A DNA stretch of 64,000 nt, taken from assembly GCF_000374025.1 (NCBI RefSeq), contig NZ_KB893192.1, forward strand, positions 27,395 through 91,394. Direction: 5' to 3'. Below, in pieces: positions 28,396 to 37,316 of this stretch. A program made the position numbers and the translations under genes. The notes below the pieces were generated by a model that had not been told where the DNA came from, made no database searches, and saw nothing but the letters and a program-made list of their open reading frames with translations. How positions within the stretch are numbered: the first letter of the stretch is position 1; every line of letters begins with the position of its first letter. This DNA comes from Spirosoma panaciterrae DSM 21099. Lineage in GTDB: Bacteria > Bacteroidota > Bacteroidia > Cytophagales > Spirosomataceae.

Positions 28396-28725
28396 TTAGT
28401 CGAGCTGAGGGGGTTGCCAGGTCGAACGGGGGGCCGTCGGCAGCGCGGGGGTTTCCAGACTTAGCCAGGTTTGGGCAACGGCCTGCGGAGGGGTAAAGCT
28501 AAACGTAAACTGGGGTGGCTGATGCATCAGGGTACCACAACAGGCGCAGCTACAGAACGGGGAACATAAATCCCCATCGGCCCGGTCGCTGTCATGCGCA
28601 TGCGAATCAGCACTAATCTGGGTAGTCGTGTTCAATGGGCGCAGCAACTGGCAGGCATCGGCGCAGGGTAGCACCGATAGCAGCAACAGGTAAACGCTCA
28701 TAAACAGATGAACCACTGATTTCAT
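28396..28725 (-). CDS. Small secreted Cys/His-rich protein (DUF6660-like)
   Basis: 109 residues, first gene of the minus-strand metal operon. ATG 28725 begins a signal peptide (MKSVVHLFMSVYLLLLSVLPCADAC). The mature part has HAHDSD and a cluster CSPFCSCACC, followed by a Pro-rich tail. Small proteins of this pattern precede metal efflux genes in many Bacteroidota; I recall DUF6660 as a likely family name but cannot confirm it. The Cys cluster suggests periplasmic metal binding or sensing. The RND gene starts 83 bases downstream. Confidence 0.7.
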   Translation of the reverse strand: MKSVVHLFMSVYLLLLSVLPCADACQLLRPLNTTTQISADSHAHDSDRADGDLCSPFCSCACCGTLMHQPPQFTFSFTPPQAVAQTWLSLETPALPTAPRSTWQPPQLD

Positions 28726-28893
28726 TCGGCAAAGGTATGCAAACAGAACATGCAACGGGTAGTCAAAAAGGAAGCGCCTTCTTCTGGCAACAAGATTCAC
28801 GGCAGTCCTGAGATTTATCAACAAAATTGTAGCTTACCGAATACGGATTACCGTTGCGTTACATTCAGGATTTCTACTACCTTTACACCAACG

Positions 28894-28907
28894 GTATGCG
28901 TGCATAC
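28894..28907. promoter_or_regulatory. Palindrome upstream of the fatty-acid oxidation pair
   Basis: GTATGCGTGCATAC consists of a 6-base inverted repeat with a two-base centre, 78 bases before the dienoyl-CoA isomerase gene. A TACCTTTA sequence just upstream resembles a -7 box. Placement fits an operator for a dimeric repressor. The rest of 28726-28984 shows no gene. Confidence 0.35.
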
Positions 28908-28984
28908 TAAATTCAATATGGGTACTTTCAGTCTTTTTATGGCGACAGTCGTAAACGCAGCAGTAGCCCTTTAGCCTTACCCCT

Positions 28985-29824
28985 ATGGAACAACCGTATC
29001 AGTCGTTATCCTTTGCCCAGAACGATGGGGTCATGACCGTTTCCTTACTTGGCCCCGGCAAAGGCAATGCCATGGGCCCTGAGTTTTGGGATGAGCTTCC
29101 CAAAGCCATGGACGAACTTAACCGAAATCCCGCCGTTCGTTGTCTACTTTTCCGGGGCAGTGGCGACCATTTCAGTTATGGCCTCAATGTGACCCAGATG
29201 CTTCCACGTATCGGCAAAATGACTACGGGGACTGTGCTGGCTCATCAACGTGCCGACCTGATGGCGCAGATTCGTCAAATGCAATCGGGTTTTCAGAAAA
29301 TGTACGAGTCGCCCAAACCCGTTATTGCGGCTGTGCATGGCTGGTGTATTGGTGGTGGTCTAAATATGATTGCAGCGGCCGATATCCGGCTATGCGCCCG
29401 CAATGCCAAATTCAGCCTGCGTGAAGTTAAGCTGGCGATAACGCCCGACATCGGTGGCCTACAGTTTCTTCCCCATATCATCGGTCAGGGGTTTACCCGC
29501 GAAATGGCGTTTACCGGAGCCGACTATGATTCGGCCTTTGCCGAACGAATTGGTCTGGTCAATCATGTTTACGATACGCCCGATCAGCTTTTTGAAGCCG
29601 CCGACAAGCTGGCTCATCAAATAGCCGACAATCCGGCGTCGGCCGTTCAGGGAGCCAAACAGGTACTGAATTACAGCGCCAACAAATCCATCGAAGACGG
29701 CTTACAATATGTGGCCGTCTGGAACTCCAGCCAGCTCCAGTCGACGGATTTTTCCGAAGCCATGCAAGCCACCCACGAAAAAAGGAAAGCCGAATTCAAT
29801 AAAAAAATAGACCGAGGTTATTAG
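28985..29824 (+). CDS. Crotonase family, probable dienoyl-CoA isomerase
   Basis: 279 residues of the enoyl-CoA hydratase/isomerase superfamily. The first oxyanion-hole segment is FRGSGDHFSYGLNV; the second, AAVHGWCIGGGLNMI, precedes AADIRLCARNAKFSLREVKL. AITPDIGGLQFLP carries the acid Asp at the position that distinguishes delta3,5-delta2,4-dienoyl-CoA isomerases, and the next gene is a 2,4-dienoyl-CoA reductase. The pair would allow beta-oxidation of unsaturated fatty acids with odd-numbered double bonds. Cytosolic. Confidence 0.82.
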   Translation: MEQPYQSLSFAQNDGVMTVSLLGPGKGNAMGPEFWDELPKAMDELNRNPAVRCLLFRGSGDHFSYGLNVTQMLPRIGKMTTGTVLAHQRADLMAQIRQMQSGFQKMYESPKPVIAAVHGWCIGGGLNMIAAADIRLCARNAKFSLREVKLAITPDIGGLQFLPHIIGQGFTREMAFTGADYDSAFAERIGLVNHVYDTPDQLFEAADKLAHQIADNPASAVQGAKQVLNYSANKSIEDGLQYVAVWNSSQLQSTDFSEAMQATHEKRKAEFNKKIDRGY

Positions 29825-29827
29825 TTT

Positions 29828-29919
29828 AATGATTGAATGATAGAATGACTGAATGATTGAATTATTCGCATCAGTTATTCTATCATTCACTCATTCAACC
29901 ATTCACTCATTCAACCATT
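29828..29919. repeat. Start-proximal repeat hairpin B
   Basis: The left arm (29828-29862) is made of units such as TGAATGAT and AGAATGAC; the right arm (29877-29919) holds their complements. In register, 29 of 35 positions pair. It fills the whole gap between the crotonase stop and the reductase start, and the right arm abuts ATG 29920 directly. Same design as hairpins A, C, D and E, with a different unit sequence. Confidence 0.75.
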
Positions 29920-30807
29920 ATGACAACAGGCATGCTGCGCGATGATGCGCTCAAAGGAAAAACAATTATTGTCACGGGCGGAGGAACAGGGCTTGGGAAG
30001 TCCATTAGCCGCTATCTGCTCCAGCTTGGTGCTAATGTTACTATTTGCAGCCGTCGGCAGTCGGTTATCGACGAAACCGCAAAGGAATTAATGAACGAGA
30101 CAGGCGGTCAGGTTCTGGCGGTTCCCTGCGATGTTCGTAATACGGCCGACATTGAAGCCGTTCTTGCACAAACGATTGAGAAGTTTGGTACAATTGATGG
30201 GCTGCTCAACAATTCGGCGGGCAATTTCATCAGTCCTACCGAACGTCTGTCGTACAAAGCCTTCGATACCATTGTCGATATTGTGCTGCGCGGAACGTAC
30301 TATTTTACGCTGGCCGTGGGCAAGTACTGGATCGAGAACAACATACCGGGAACGATTTTGAACATCTCGACCACCTACGCAACCACCGGGTCGGGCTATG
30401 TAGTCCCATCGGCGGTTGCCAAAGGCGGAGCACTGATCATGACTAAATCCCTGGCCGCCGAATGGGGCAAATATGGTATTCGTCTGAACGCCATTGCCCC
30501 CGGCCCATTTCCAACCAAAGGAGCCTGGGATCGGCTTTTCCCGGAGCCGTTGATGAAAATGATGGACCCCGTTAGCCGCATACCGCTCAAACGTGTGGGC
30601 GAACATGGCGAACTGGCGAATCTGGCGGCCTATCTCCTTTCCGACTATTCAGGTTTTATCACCGGCGAATGCATCACCATCGACGGGGGCGAAGTACTGG
30701 CAGCCGGTGAGTTCAACCACCTCGAAGCCGTGTCGTCGGAGCAGTGGGACATGATCGAGCAATCCATCAAACAGGCCAATCGCGATAGTAAACGCGCGAA
30801 AGAGTAA
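29920..30807 (+). CDS. SDR family, probable 2,4-dienoyl-CoA reductase
   Basis: 295 residues, Rossmann fold. The NADP-binding motif is TGGGTGLGKS (near residue 22) with NNSAGNF after it. The section SAVAKGGALIMTKSLAAEWGKYGIR and IAPGPFPTKGAWDRL closely resembles mitochondrial-type 2,4-dienoyl-CoA reductase, which lacks the usual YxxxK tyrosine and uses the conserved Lys; here too the Tyr position is not Tyr. It reduces 2,4-dienoyl-CoA with NADPH. ATG 29920 is the start; an in-frame upstream start would translate the repeat hairpin. Its stop codon lies in the left arm of hairpin C. Confidence 0.82.
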   Translation: MTTGMLRDDALKGKTIIVTGGGTGLGKSISRYLLQLGANVTICSRRQSVIDETAKELMNETGGQVLAVPCDVRNTADIEAVLAQTIEKFGTIDGLLNNSAGNFISPTERLSYKAFDTIVDIVLRGTYYFTLAVGKYWIENNIPGTILNISTTYATTGSGYVVPSAVAKGGALIMTKSLAAEWGKYGIRLNAIAPGPFPTKGAWDRLFPEPLMKMMDPVSRIPLKRVGEHGELANLAAYLLSDYSGFITGECITIDGGEVLAAGEFNHLEAVSSEQWDMIEQSIKQANRDSKRAKE

Positions 30808-30872
30808 ATGAGACAACGGGTGTTCGTTAACTAATTTTGCTCTTTTACTCATTCGCTCTTTCACTCTTTTTC
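30796..30872. repeat. Start-proximal repeat hairpin C
   Basis: The left arm (30796-30812), overlapping the last codons and stop of the reductase, pairs 15 of 17 with 30840-30856. The right side extends to 30872 with further 8-base units; read on the minus strand they are AAAGAGTG, AAAGAGCG, AATGAGTA and AAAGAGCA. These are the same units as in hairpins D and E. It ends about 50 bases before the DUF4494 ATG. Confidence 0.65.
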
Positions 30873-30924
30873 GGCACTTTTGCGCCCTCAAAAGCGTTAT
30901 ACTTACAGATCAAACCATTAAAAA

Positions 30925-31446
30925 ATGCCTAACTGGTTTCTCGGAAAAATCCGCTATCAGCAGCCAATCGACGATTCGAACGTCGGGACCCGAAACGAAG
31001 AATTTATCAAGCAAAAGACGGTTACCGAAGCCTATCTGGTCGACGCCGTAAGCTACACGGATGCCGAAACCCGGCTTTATCAGGAAATTGCCGCCAATAC
31101 CCCTGAGTTTGACATTACCAACATCTCGCGCATGAAACTGGCCGATGTGTTTCACCACGACGATGGCAGTGAAACCTGGTACAAAGTGAAAGCGATGTTT
31201 ATCACCGACGATGAAAAAACGGGCAAACAGAAGAAAACGCCCAGCGTGATGCTCGTCAATGCCGACACGCCCAAACAAGCTTACGAACGGGTTGAACAAA
31301 GCCTGAAAACAGCGCTTGATCCATTCGAAATTACGGACGTAAACATTACCAAGATTCTGGAAATTTTCCCTTACAACGAAGAGGAAAAGCGAAACCTTCG
31401 TCCGCTTAGCGACTTTGTAAGTCCAGAGCCAGAGTCGGTCGCCTAA
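30925..31446 (+). CDS. DUF4494 family protein
   Basis: 173 residues. The start MPNWFLGKIRYQQ, then VTEAYLVDAVSYTDAETRLY, YKVKAMFITDDEKTGKQKKT and the end KILEIFPYN are characteristic of DUF4494, a Bacteroidota family of unknown function without signal peptide or membrane segment. It follows the fatty-acid pair on the same strand but is not functionally tied to it by sequence. Confidence 0.88.
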   Translation: MPNWFLGKIRYQQPIDDSNVGTRNEEFIKQKTVTEAYLVDAVSYTDAETRLYQEIAANTPEFDITNISRMKLADVFHHDDGSETWYKVKAMFITDDEKTGKQKKTPSVMLVNADTPKQAYERVEQSLKTALDPFEITDVNITKILEIFPYNEEEKRNLRPLSDFVSPEPESVA

Positions 31447-31512
31447 CGAATACGTCGGTTCCAACCTCATGCCGGTAAGTAGGGTCTTAGCAGCAAAGCA
31501 CATCGTACGACT

Positions 31513-32349
31513 ATGACGAAACGCGCTCTACTGCTATTCACCTTATTTATCGGCCTTCTTTTTGGGTGTAAGGAAGATGCCCCGAATGCAGCCATTACGG
31601 CCGATGGTCTGAGTCTCTACTGGGACCATGAAATCTTTGGCGAAGAGGGCCGCCGATACCGATTTGAATTTCAAACCCAGAAATCACTTTCGGAGCAATA
31701 CAAACTGATTTTTCAGAAATCCATTACAGGAAATGTCATTACAGCCCGGCTAACTGGTACATCCAGTCAGGGTCAATGTCTGCCATTTCCGGGTCCCAAA
31801 CCGGGGTGCATTTCCAAAGGAGGATTTTCTATACCAGAAAAAGACCTCCCTCCCGGTACTTACACGATCAACCTGATCACACCCACCTTCAGCGAAAGTG
31901 GTCGATTAACGGTTACGGCGGAAAAGGCCGTACTCGATCTGGGTACGAACAACCAATTTACGAGTTCCGTACAACAGGTTTTTCCGATACCCCGGCAAAT
32001 CCTATTTGGCTCTATTGTGTACACAGGTTCGGATAAAAAACAGGCGGCCAATGAGCTGATCGCCTACCTATCAACCCTTGGCGTAACTCCTGTTACGCTT
32101 CCAGATCATCCCTACCGATATCTATCCAGTGAGTCTTCTCATCTAGCTACCCAAGACTGGCCTGTCGATAATCACCTGATATCGCTGGTCTATTCTATGA
32201 ATAGAAACTTCAGGGATATTATTGGTGATTTGAAACGGTACGTCGATCAAACAGGCCCGCCTTTGTCTATTTATCTGTACTCCAGCCTGGGCGGTGAAGT
32301 TCGGCTTAGTGAGACGGAGCGCATTTTCATTTACGGGGCCGATCAGTAG
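31513..32349 (+). CDS. Hypothetical lipoprotein
   Basis: 278 residues. A lipoprotein signal (MTKRALLLFTLFIGLLFGC, Cys19 lipidated) leads into a domain with beta character (AITADGLSLYWDHEIFGEEG; RLTGTSSQGQCLPFPGP; PPGTYTINLITPTFSESG). The second half (about 150-278) has the look of an alpha/beta domain (DLKRYVDQTGPPLSIYLYSS). Two Cys around residue 92-101 might form a disulfide. No family recognised. Confidence 0.7.
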   Translation: MTKRALLLFTLFIGLLFGCKEDAPNAAITADGLSLYWDHEIFGEEGRRYRFEFQTQKSLSEQYKLIFQKSITGNVITARLTGTSSQGQCLPFPGPKPGCISKGGFSIPEKDLPPGTYTINLITPTFSESGRLTVTAEKAVLDLGTNNQFTSSVQQVFPIPRQILFGSIVYTGSDKKQAANELIAYLSTLGVTPVTLPDHPYRYLSSESSHLATQDWPVDNHLISLVYSMNRNFRDIIGDLKRYVDQTGPPLSIYLYSSLGGEVRLSETERIFIYGADQ

Positions 32350-32457
32350 CCCTCTGTTGGTCCATTTATAGAATACAGCCTGAGAATTACAGAATTTTGG
32401 TCGTTCATGCAGAAGGACTTGCCTTGAATAGGTTCTATTGTAGATATTTGTACCACG

Positions 32458-32907
32458 ATGAAACGCGCTCTGTTCAAATGGTTCAACTTACTAATGGCCT
32501 GCATCGTGCTGCTGAGCAGTACGGGGTTTGGGCTGGTTGAACATTCGTGCCAGATGCGTGGCAAGAAAAAAACGATGGTGATTGCCTTCAGCGAGGTAAA
32601 AACCAAACAGGGTTGCTCAGCCGATCAACAGACAGTATCTACCAACGAGCCGACTGTCAAAAAAATGGAGTGCTGCCAGGACGACCAGCATTACGAAAAC
32701 GTAGACATTTCGTCGTCACTAAGCCAACTGGTCGCCAAATTCGTCAAAACCCTTACCGAAACGATTTTTCATGGTGTAGTCACCGTTCTGGTCTGGCTGT
32801 TCGACTGGGTATTTTCGGATCATTCATCGTCGGTTTCGACCTTTTTATCTACCCCCTCGCTTTCCGGGCGTGATATTCTCACCCTCGTTCGTTGTTTGCT
32901 TATTTGA
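32458..32907 (+). CDS. HYC_CC_PP family protein (metal-associated)
   Basis: 149 residues. A membrane or signal segment (FNLLMACIVLLSSTGFGLV) is followed at once by EHSCQMRGKKK, then a KMECCQDDQHYENVD block, and a C-terminal hydrophobic stretch (GVVTVLVWLFDWVF). The spaced His-x-Cys, Cys-Cys and terminal Pro/hydrophobic features fit the HYC_CC_PP family, which sits beside TonB receptors in Bacteroidota metal loci. The Cys/His pairs could bind Cu(I). It lies 78 bases before the TonB receptor gene and probably shares its transcript. Confidence 0.75.
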   Translation: MKRALFKWFNLLMACIVLLSSTGFGLVEHSCQMRGKKKTMVIAFSEVKTKQGCSADQQTVSTNEPTVKKMECCQDDQHYENVDISSSLSQLVAKFVKTLTETIFHGVVTVLVWLFDWVFSDHSSSVSTFLSTPSLSGRDILTLVRCLLI

Positions 32908-32985
32908 GTTTGTTGATACCTGAATGCCGATCCGCGTCTTACCGACGCTGGTCTCTCATCTTGTTATCCATTAATCAACGAACGC

Positions 32986-35331
32986 ATGAAAGCTACATTC
33001 TTAGGAATTGGGCTGGTCATTAGTGGGTTGGCTCTGAGTTTTCAGACAGAGGCCCAGACCATACCTTCTCCTGCATTACCCACCGATTCTACAAAAACTG
33101 TATCCGTTAGGGGGCGCGTCAGCGAGCAGGCCAATGGCCAAACAGTACCGCTTGTGGGGGCTACCATCCTATGGGCCGGTACCACTTCGGGCACAGTAAC
33201 CGACACCGACGGTCTGTTCCAACTCCCGATCCATGCTACGGCCAAACAACTGGTTGTGAGCTATGTGGGCTATCGACCCGATACATTGCTGATAACGAAT
33301 CCAGCTGCCCCACTGGCCGTTAGTCTTCGCAGCGAGCGGACCTTACAGGAAGTAACGGTATTGGGGGCACCGGGGCAAATTGACCGTCTTAACCCGATTC
33401 AGACGGAGTTTATCAACCAACGTACACTGGCTAAAGCTGCCTGTTGTAATCTGTCAGAAAGTTTCGAAACCAACGCATCCGTCAGCGTATCGTACAGTGA
33501 TGCCGTTACCGGAGCGAAACAGATTCAGTTTCTGGGCCTGGGCGGTCAGTATGTGCAGACGAATGTCGAAAATATCCCGACCGTTCGGGGACTGGCTACC
33601 ACGTTTGGGCTCAACTATATTCCGGGCACCTGGATTACGGGCATCGATGTAGGCAAAGGGGCAGGTTCAGTAGTCAATGGCTACGAGTCGATGAGCGGAC
33701 AAATGAATGTTGAGCTTCAAAAACCCGATGACAAACAGAAAATATTTCTGAACGGCTACGTCAATAGTTTTGGTCGGGTAGAAGGCAACCTCAACTGGTC
33801 GCAACCGCTGGTTAGCCGAAAAAGAGGCTATAACCATCTCTGGCCGGATCAAAAAGACCGGAGTGTATCGGAACCGAAATGGAGTATGGGCCTTCTGGGC
33901 CACGTGAGTTCGCTGCGGACCGAAATAGACCAGAATCAGGATGGCTTCCGGGATTTACCGCTCTACACCCAGGTCAATGTCATCAACCGTTATAAATACA
34001 ACGGGGAAAAATACATGGCTCAGTTTGGGGTGAAAGCGCTTTACGAAGACCGCGATGGTGGTCAGTTATCTTCATTTGGCGATACCCGTTATCGGTTTCT
34101 GAACACAACCAGGCGGCTGGAATTCTTCTCAAAAACGGCGAAACTGTACCTGGATAAGCCCTACAAAGGGCTGGGTCTGATTCTGAACGGCGTTCACCAT
34201 GAGCAATCGGCCCGGTTCGGATTTGCCCCCTACGAGGGTCGCCAGCAAACATTTTATGCCAACCTGATCTACCAGAGCATTATCGGGAACACCAACAACG
34301 CGTTCAAAGCGGGATTAAGCTACCTGCTCGATGATTACCGCGAACTTTACAAAACCATTCAGACGGCCCGAACGGAGTCGGTGCCAGGTGCCTTTGTCGA
34401 ATACACCTACACGTATCCCGAAAAATTAACGCTGGTCTTGGGCGGTCGGCTGGATTTTCACAACCTGTTCGGAACCCAGTTTACTCCCCGCGCTCATCTG
34501 AAATATACCCCCAGCCAGAACATCACTTTCCGAGCATCGGCGGGTCGGGGATTTCGGGCAGCCAATCCGTTTGCCGAAAATTTTGGCTATCTGGTTAGTT
34601 CACGGGCGGTATATCTGAACACGCCATTGCAATTTGAATCTTCTTGGAATTATGGCGTCAGTCTGACAAACGATTTTTGGATACTCGGCAAAAAAGCGTC
34701 GCTGGTACTGGATTATCACCGGACCGACTTTCAAAACCAGCTAATCGTCGATATCGAGCACCCCGGCGAACTCTATTTTTATAACCTTGCCGAAGCGGGA
34801 GGCCGGGGCCGCTCATATGCCAATAGTTTTCAGGCGGAGTTGAATGTACAACCCGCGAAACGGTTTGAGGTAAAAGCGGCTTATCGACTGTTCGATGTGG
34901 AGCAAAGTATGGGGGCCCCTTTTGGTGAAGAACGGCTATTACCCAAAATGATGATTAGCCGCGAACGGGTTCTACTCAATGCAGGCTACGCCCTGCCTTA
35001 TGACAAATGGAAGTTCGACGCAACACTGCAATGGAATGGTCCGCGCCGGATTCCGTATCTGCGGGAAGGTTACGTTCATACGAGTTATCAGAATATGCCC
35101 GTCGATATGGCTCCCGGTTTTTACAACCTCAATGCGCAGGTTAGCCGGGCTTTCCGTAGCGGCTGGGAAATTTATCTGGGTGGCGAAAACCTGACAGGCT
35201 TCCGGCAACTCAACCCGATTGTTGCTGCCAATGACCCATTCGGACCTCGTTTCGACGCGGGTTCGCAAGTGTGGGGGCCCATCACAGGCCGCATGGTGTA
35301 CGCAGGCTTCCGTTTTAAACCTCAACCCTGA
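32986..35331 (+). CDS. TonB-dependent receptor with carboxypeptidase-like N-terminal domain
   Basis: 781 residues. Signal peptide (LGIGLVISGLALSFQTEAQ), then a carboxypeptidase D regulatory-like domain (about 35-115; VRGRVSEQANGQTVPLVGATI, DGLFQLPIHATAKQLVVSYVGYRPDTL), plug (about 130-240; CCNLSESFETNASVSVSYSD) and a 22-strand outer-membrane barrel ending in MVYAGFRFKP. The plug contains AACCNLSE, a vicinal Cys pair unusual for this domain and seen in receptors placed next to HYC_CC_PP genes. Placement among copper-type genes suggests metal or metallophore transport, but no substrate can be read from the sequence. Confidence 0.9.
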   Translation: MKATFLGIGLVISGLALSFQTEAQTIPSPALPTDSTKTVSVRGRVSEQANGQTVPLVGATILWAGTTSGTVTDTDGLFQLPIHATAKQLVVSYVGYRPDTLLITNPAAPLAVSLRSERTLQEVTVLGAPGQIDRLNPIQTEFINQRTLAKAACCNLSESFETNASVSVSYSDAVTGAKQIQFLGLGGQYVQTNVENIPTVRGLATTFGLNYIPGTWITGIDVGKGAGSVVNGYESMSGQMNVELQKPDDKQKIFLNGYVNSFGRVEGNLNWSQPLVSRKRGYNHLWPDQKDRSVSEPKWSMGLLGHVSSLRTEIDQNQDGFRDLPLYTQVNVINRYKYNGEKYMAQFGVKALYEDRDGGQLSSFGDTRYRFLNTTRRLEFFSKTAKLYLDKPYKGLGLILNGVHHEQSARFGFAPYEGRQQTFYANLIYQSIIGNTNNAFKAGLSYLLDDYRELYKTIQTARTESVPGAFVEYTYTYPEKLTLVLGGRLDFHNLFGTQFTPRAHLKYTPSQNITFRASAGRGFRAANPFAENFGYLVSSRAVYLNTPLQFESSWNYGVSLTNDFWILGKKASLVLDYHRTDFQNQLIVDIEHPGELYFYNLAEAGGRGRSYANSFQAELNVQPAKRFEVKAAYRLFDVEQSMGAPFGEERLLPKMMISRERVLLNAGYALPYDKWKFDATLQWNGPRRIPYLREGYVHTSYQNMPVDMAPGFYNLNAQVSRAFRSGWEIYLGGENLTGFRQLNPIVAANDPFGPRFDAGSQVWGPITGRMVYAGFRFKPQP

Positions 35332-35333
35332 CC

Positions 35334-35419
35334 GGGATTTAGCAGATTTATAGATTAATCGGATTTTGTCAATGCGCTTTCCTGAAGTAAAACAAAATCC
35401 TCAAATCAGCTAAGTCCCC
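35334..35419. repeat. Start-proximal repeat hairpin F
   Basis: GGATTTTGT (35361-35369) pairs perfectly with ACAAAATCC (35392-35400); outside this, GGGATTTAGCAGATTT (35334-35349) pairs 14 of 16 with 35404-35419. The left arm has an extra unpaired unit. Both arms are built of 8-9-base steps around GATTT. The element fills the gap between the TonB receptor stop and the AraC-type regulator ATG at 35430. Confidence 0.65.
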
Positions 35420-35429
35420 GTTCTGACTT

Positions 35430-35996
35430 ATGACACTGACCATCCGAAATATGGTGTGCGACCGTTGTAAACGGGTTGTACGCGAGGAACTGGAAACCCT
35501 TGGCCTGACAGTGGGCCGGGTAGAATTGGGTGAGGTTGAGGTGGGGGAATTCCCTTCTACGCTTACCCTGGACGCTGTTCGCCAGACCTTGCAGGCAAAT
35601 GGTTTTGATCTGGTTGACGACAAAAAGCAGTCGTTGGTAGAACATATTAAAATTCTGCTGATCAACGAAATCCAGCATCTGAAAAATGAGCGGCTGGCCT
35701 CAGAGAATTACTCGACTTTTCTGGAACGCAAGCTAGGCTATGAATATTCGTATCTGAGTGGCTTGTTCTCTGCCAGTGAAGGGCATACCCTTGAAAAGTA
35801 CATCATTGCGCTCAAAATCGAGAAAGTCAAAGAATGGCTCCGTTACGATGAACTGACACTCAGCGAAATAGCCTGGCGACTTGGGTATAGCAGCGTTCAG
35901 CATCTCTCAAATCAATTCAGGCAGGTAACCGGGCAAACACCGGGGCAATTCCGGAAAGCGACTCATGTGGTGCGACGTAACCTGGATTCTATTTGA
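35430..35996 (+). CDS. AraC-type regulator with N-terminal CxxC (HMA-like) domain
   Basis: 188 residues. The N-terminal 70 residues resemble a heavy-metal-associated fold: MTLTIRNMVCDRCKRVV with Cys10 and Cys13, followed by LTVGRVELGEVEV and LTLDAVRQTLQANGFDLV. A helical linker follows, and then an AraC helix-turn-helix domain (about 105-180; LTLSEIAWRLGYSSVQHLSNQFRQVTGQTPGQFR). The fusion suggests a cytosolic sensor that binds Cu(I) or another thiophilic metal and controls the neighbouring genes. Direct repeats spaced 21 bases at 37219-37246 could be its site. Confidence 0.85.
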   Translation: MTLTIRNMVCDRCKRVVREELETLGLTVGRVELGEVEVGEFPSTLTLDAVRQTLQANGFDLVDDKKQSLVEHIKILLINEIQHLKNERLASENYSTFLERKLGYEYSYLSGLFSASEGHTLEKYIIALKIEKVKEWLRYDELTLSEIAWRLGYSSVQHLSNQFRQVTGQTPGQFRKATHVVRRNLDSI

Positions 35997-36072
35997 GAGT
36001 CATAAATAGTAGCTGACTTTGTCAGATGGCAGGCAGTAGTAACTAATACCCATATAGTTGACTGGTAGCGTT

Positions 36073-37206
36073 ATGATTAATCGTTTTAAATCAATACTTG
36101 GTAAGCTAATCGAACAGACGCTTCGACTCACAGGCATTCAGGTACTGACCAAACAACAGACCGACGCTTTTCTAAAGCCCTATCGGGTGGCCAATCACCC
36201 TTCGGGCGATATACACTTAACCGATGTACCCAATCTGATCAATCCATCCCAATTGGTATTTCGCCAATCGGAAGCGGTTACGCAGCCAGGTTATGTGTGG
36301 GATTACCATCAGCCTGGTGACCGAGTCAGCTTGTTACCCTACGGCAGTGCATTAATCGGTCGTAATCTGCTTTGCACAAACTTTGGTAACCACCACCTGC
36401 TGGAAAACCTGATCGGCTGGTGGAATCGAAAACCCTATTCGGCCAAAACAGTCATCAACCCCTGGAGTCATTATCTGGATGGCATTGCCTATGGAGGCTA
36501 TTACGATTTTGTGATACTGGTAGCAGCCCAATTGTGCCGAATCAAAGACGCTGTACCTGAAGCCCTGTTCTCGGAAGCTACGGTGGCTTATCCCCTATTC
36601 AATTCCGAGTATGAACGCGAGTATCTTACCCTGCTCGGTATCAAAAGCGACCAGGTCATTGACAGTGGCCGGTATGCAGTTAAGGCCGAGCGGCTTATTA
36701 CCGGGAATAATGGCCATTGGTTTTACCCGAATACAGCCGACATTTTATCGCTGAAAAAACAGGTTGAAAGCGTACTAAAGCCCATCCAGAAAGCCCGTAA
36801 TCGCATCTATATCAGCCGTTCGGGCAGACGCCGGATCACCAATGAACCCGATCTGATCCGTATGCTTGATCGTTACGGTTTCATTATTATTGAAGACAAA
36901 CCCCGGACCGTAGCCCAACAGGTAGACATCTATAAAAATGCGGGATTTATTATGGGGCCGCATGGAGCTTCGTTCACCAACATTATCTGGTGCAACCCAG
37001 GCACCCATCTCTTTGAATTATTTTCGCCCAATTATGCTCCACCACATTTTCAGTACCTGGCCGCTGTGATGCAAATGAATTACTCAGCTTACTACCAGGG
37101 CATTACAGGGGCCAATCAACATGCCGAGCTTGAAGGAAACATCTCGGTATCGGTCGATGAAATAGACCATTGCCTGAGCAAACTGCTTCGTAATGAATAC
37201 GCTTAA
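36073..37206 (+). CDS. Glycosyltransferase family 61 protein
   Basis: 377 residues. The C-terminal half has the DUF563/GT61 pattern: RNRIYISRSGRRRITNEPDL, YGFIIIEDKPRTVAQQVDIY, GFIMGPHGASFTNIIWCNPG and LFELFSPNY. These enzymes transfer sugars to exopolysaccharide or glycan acceptors. ATG 36073 is chosen; a TTG five codons earlier is unlikely. It seems out of place between metal-related genes and is slightly lower in GC by eye, so it may be an independent insertion. Confidence 0.82.
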   Translation: MINRFKSILGKLIEQTLRLTGIQVLTKQQTDAFLKPYRVANHPSGDIHLTDVPNLINPSQLVFRQSEAVTQPGYVWDYHQPGDRVSLLPYGSALIGRNLLCTNFGNHHLLENLIGWWNRKPYSAKTVINPWSHYLDGIAYGGYYDFVILVAAQLCRIKDAVPEALFSEATVAYPLFNSEYEREYLTLLGIKSDQVIDSGRYAVKAERLITGNNGHWFYPNTADILSLKKQVESVLKPIQKARNRIYISRSGRRRITNEPDLIRMLDRYGFIIIEDKPRTVAQQVDIYKNAGFIMGPHGASFTNIIWCNPGTHLFELFSPNYAPPHFQYLAAVMQMNYSAYYQGITGANQHAELEGNISVSVDEIDHCLSKLLRNEYA

Positions 37207-37218
37207 ATCAGCAAGTTC

Positions 37219-37246
37219 TGTAAAACCAGTCCGGAATTTTGTAAAA
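37219..37246 (+). promoter_or_regulatory. Direct repeats upstream of the copper-storage-like gene
   Basis: TGTAAAA occurs at 37219-37225 and at 37240-37246, exactly 21 bases apart (two helical turns), each preceded by TTC or TTT. The spacing fits AraC-family operators. It lies 71 bases before ATG 37317 and about 1.2 kb from the AraC-type regulator gene. Confidence 0.45.
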
Positions 37247-37316
37247 ACTCTATCGATTATCCGTAGTTATTTTGACAGACCAATGGTGGTCGATCAGCCT
37301 ATAACTCAACATAACT

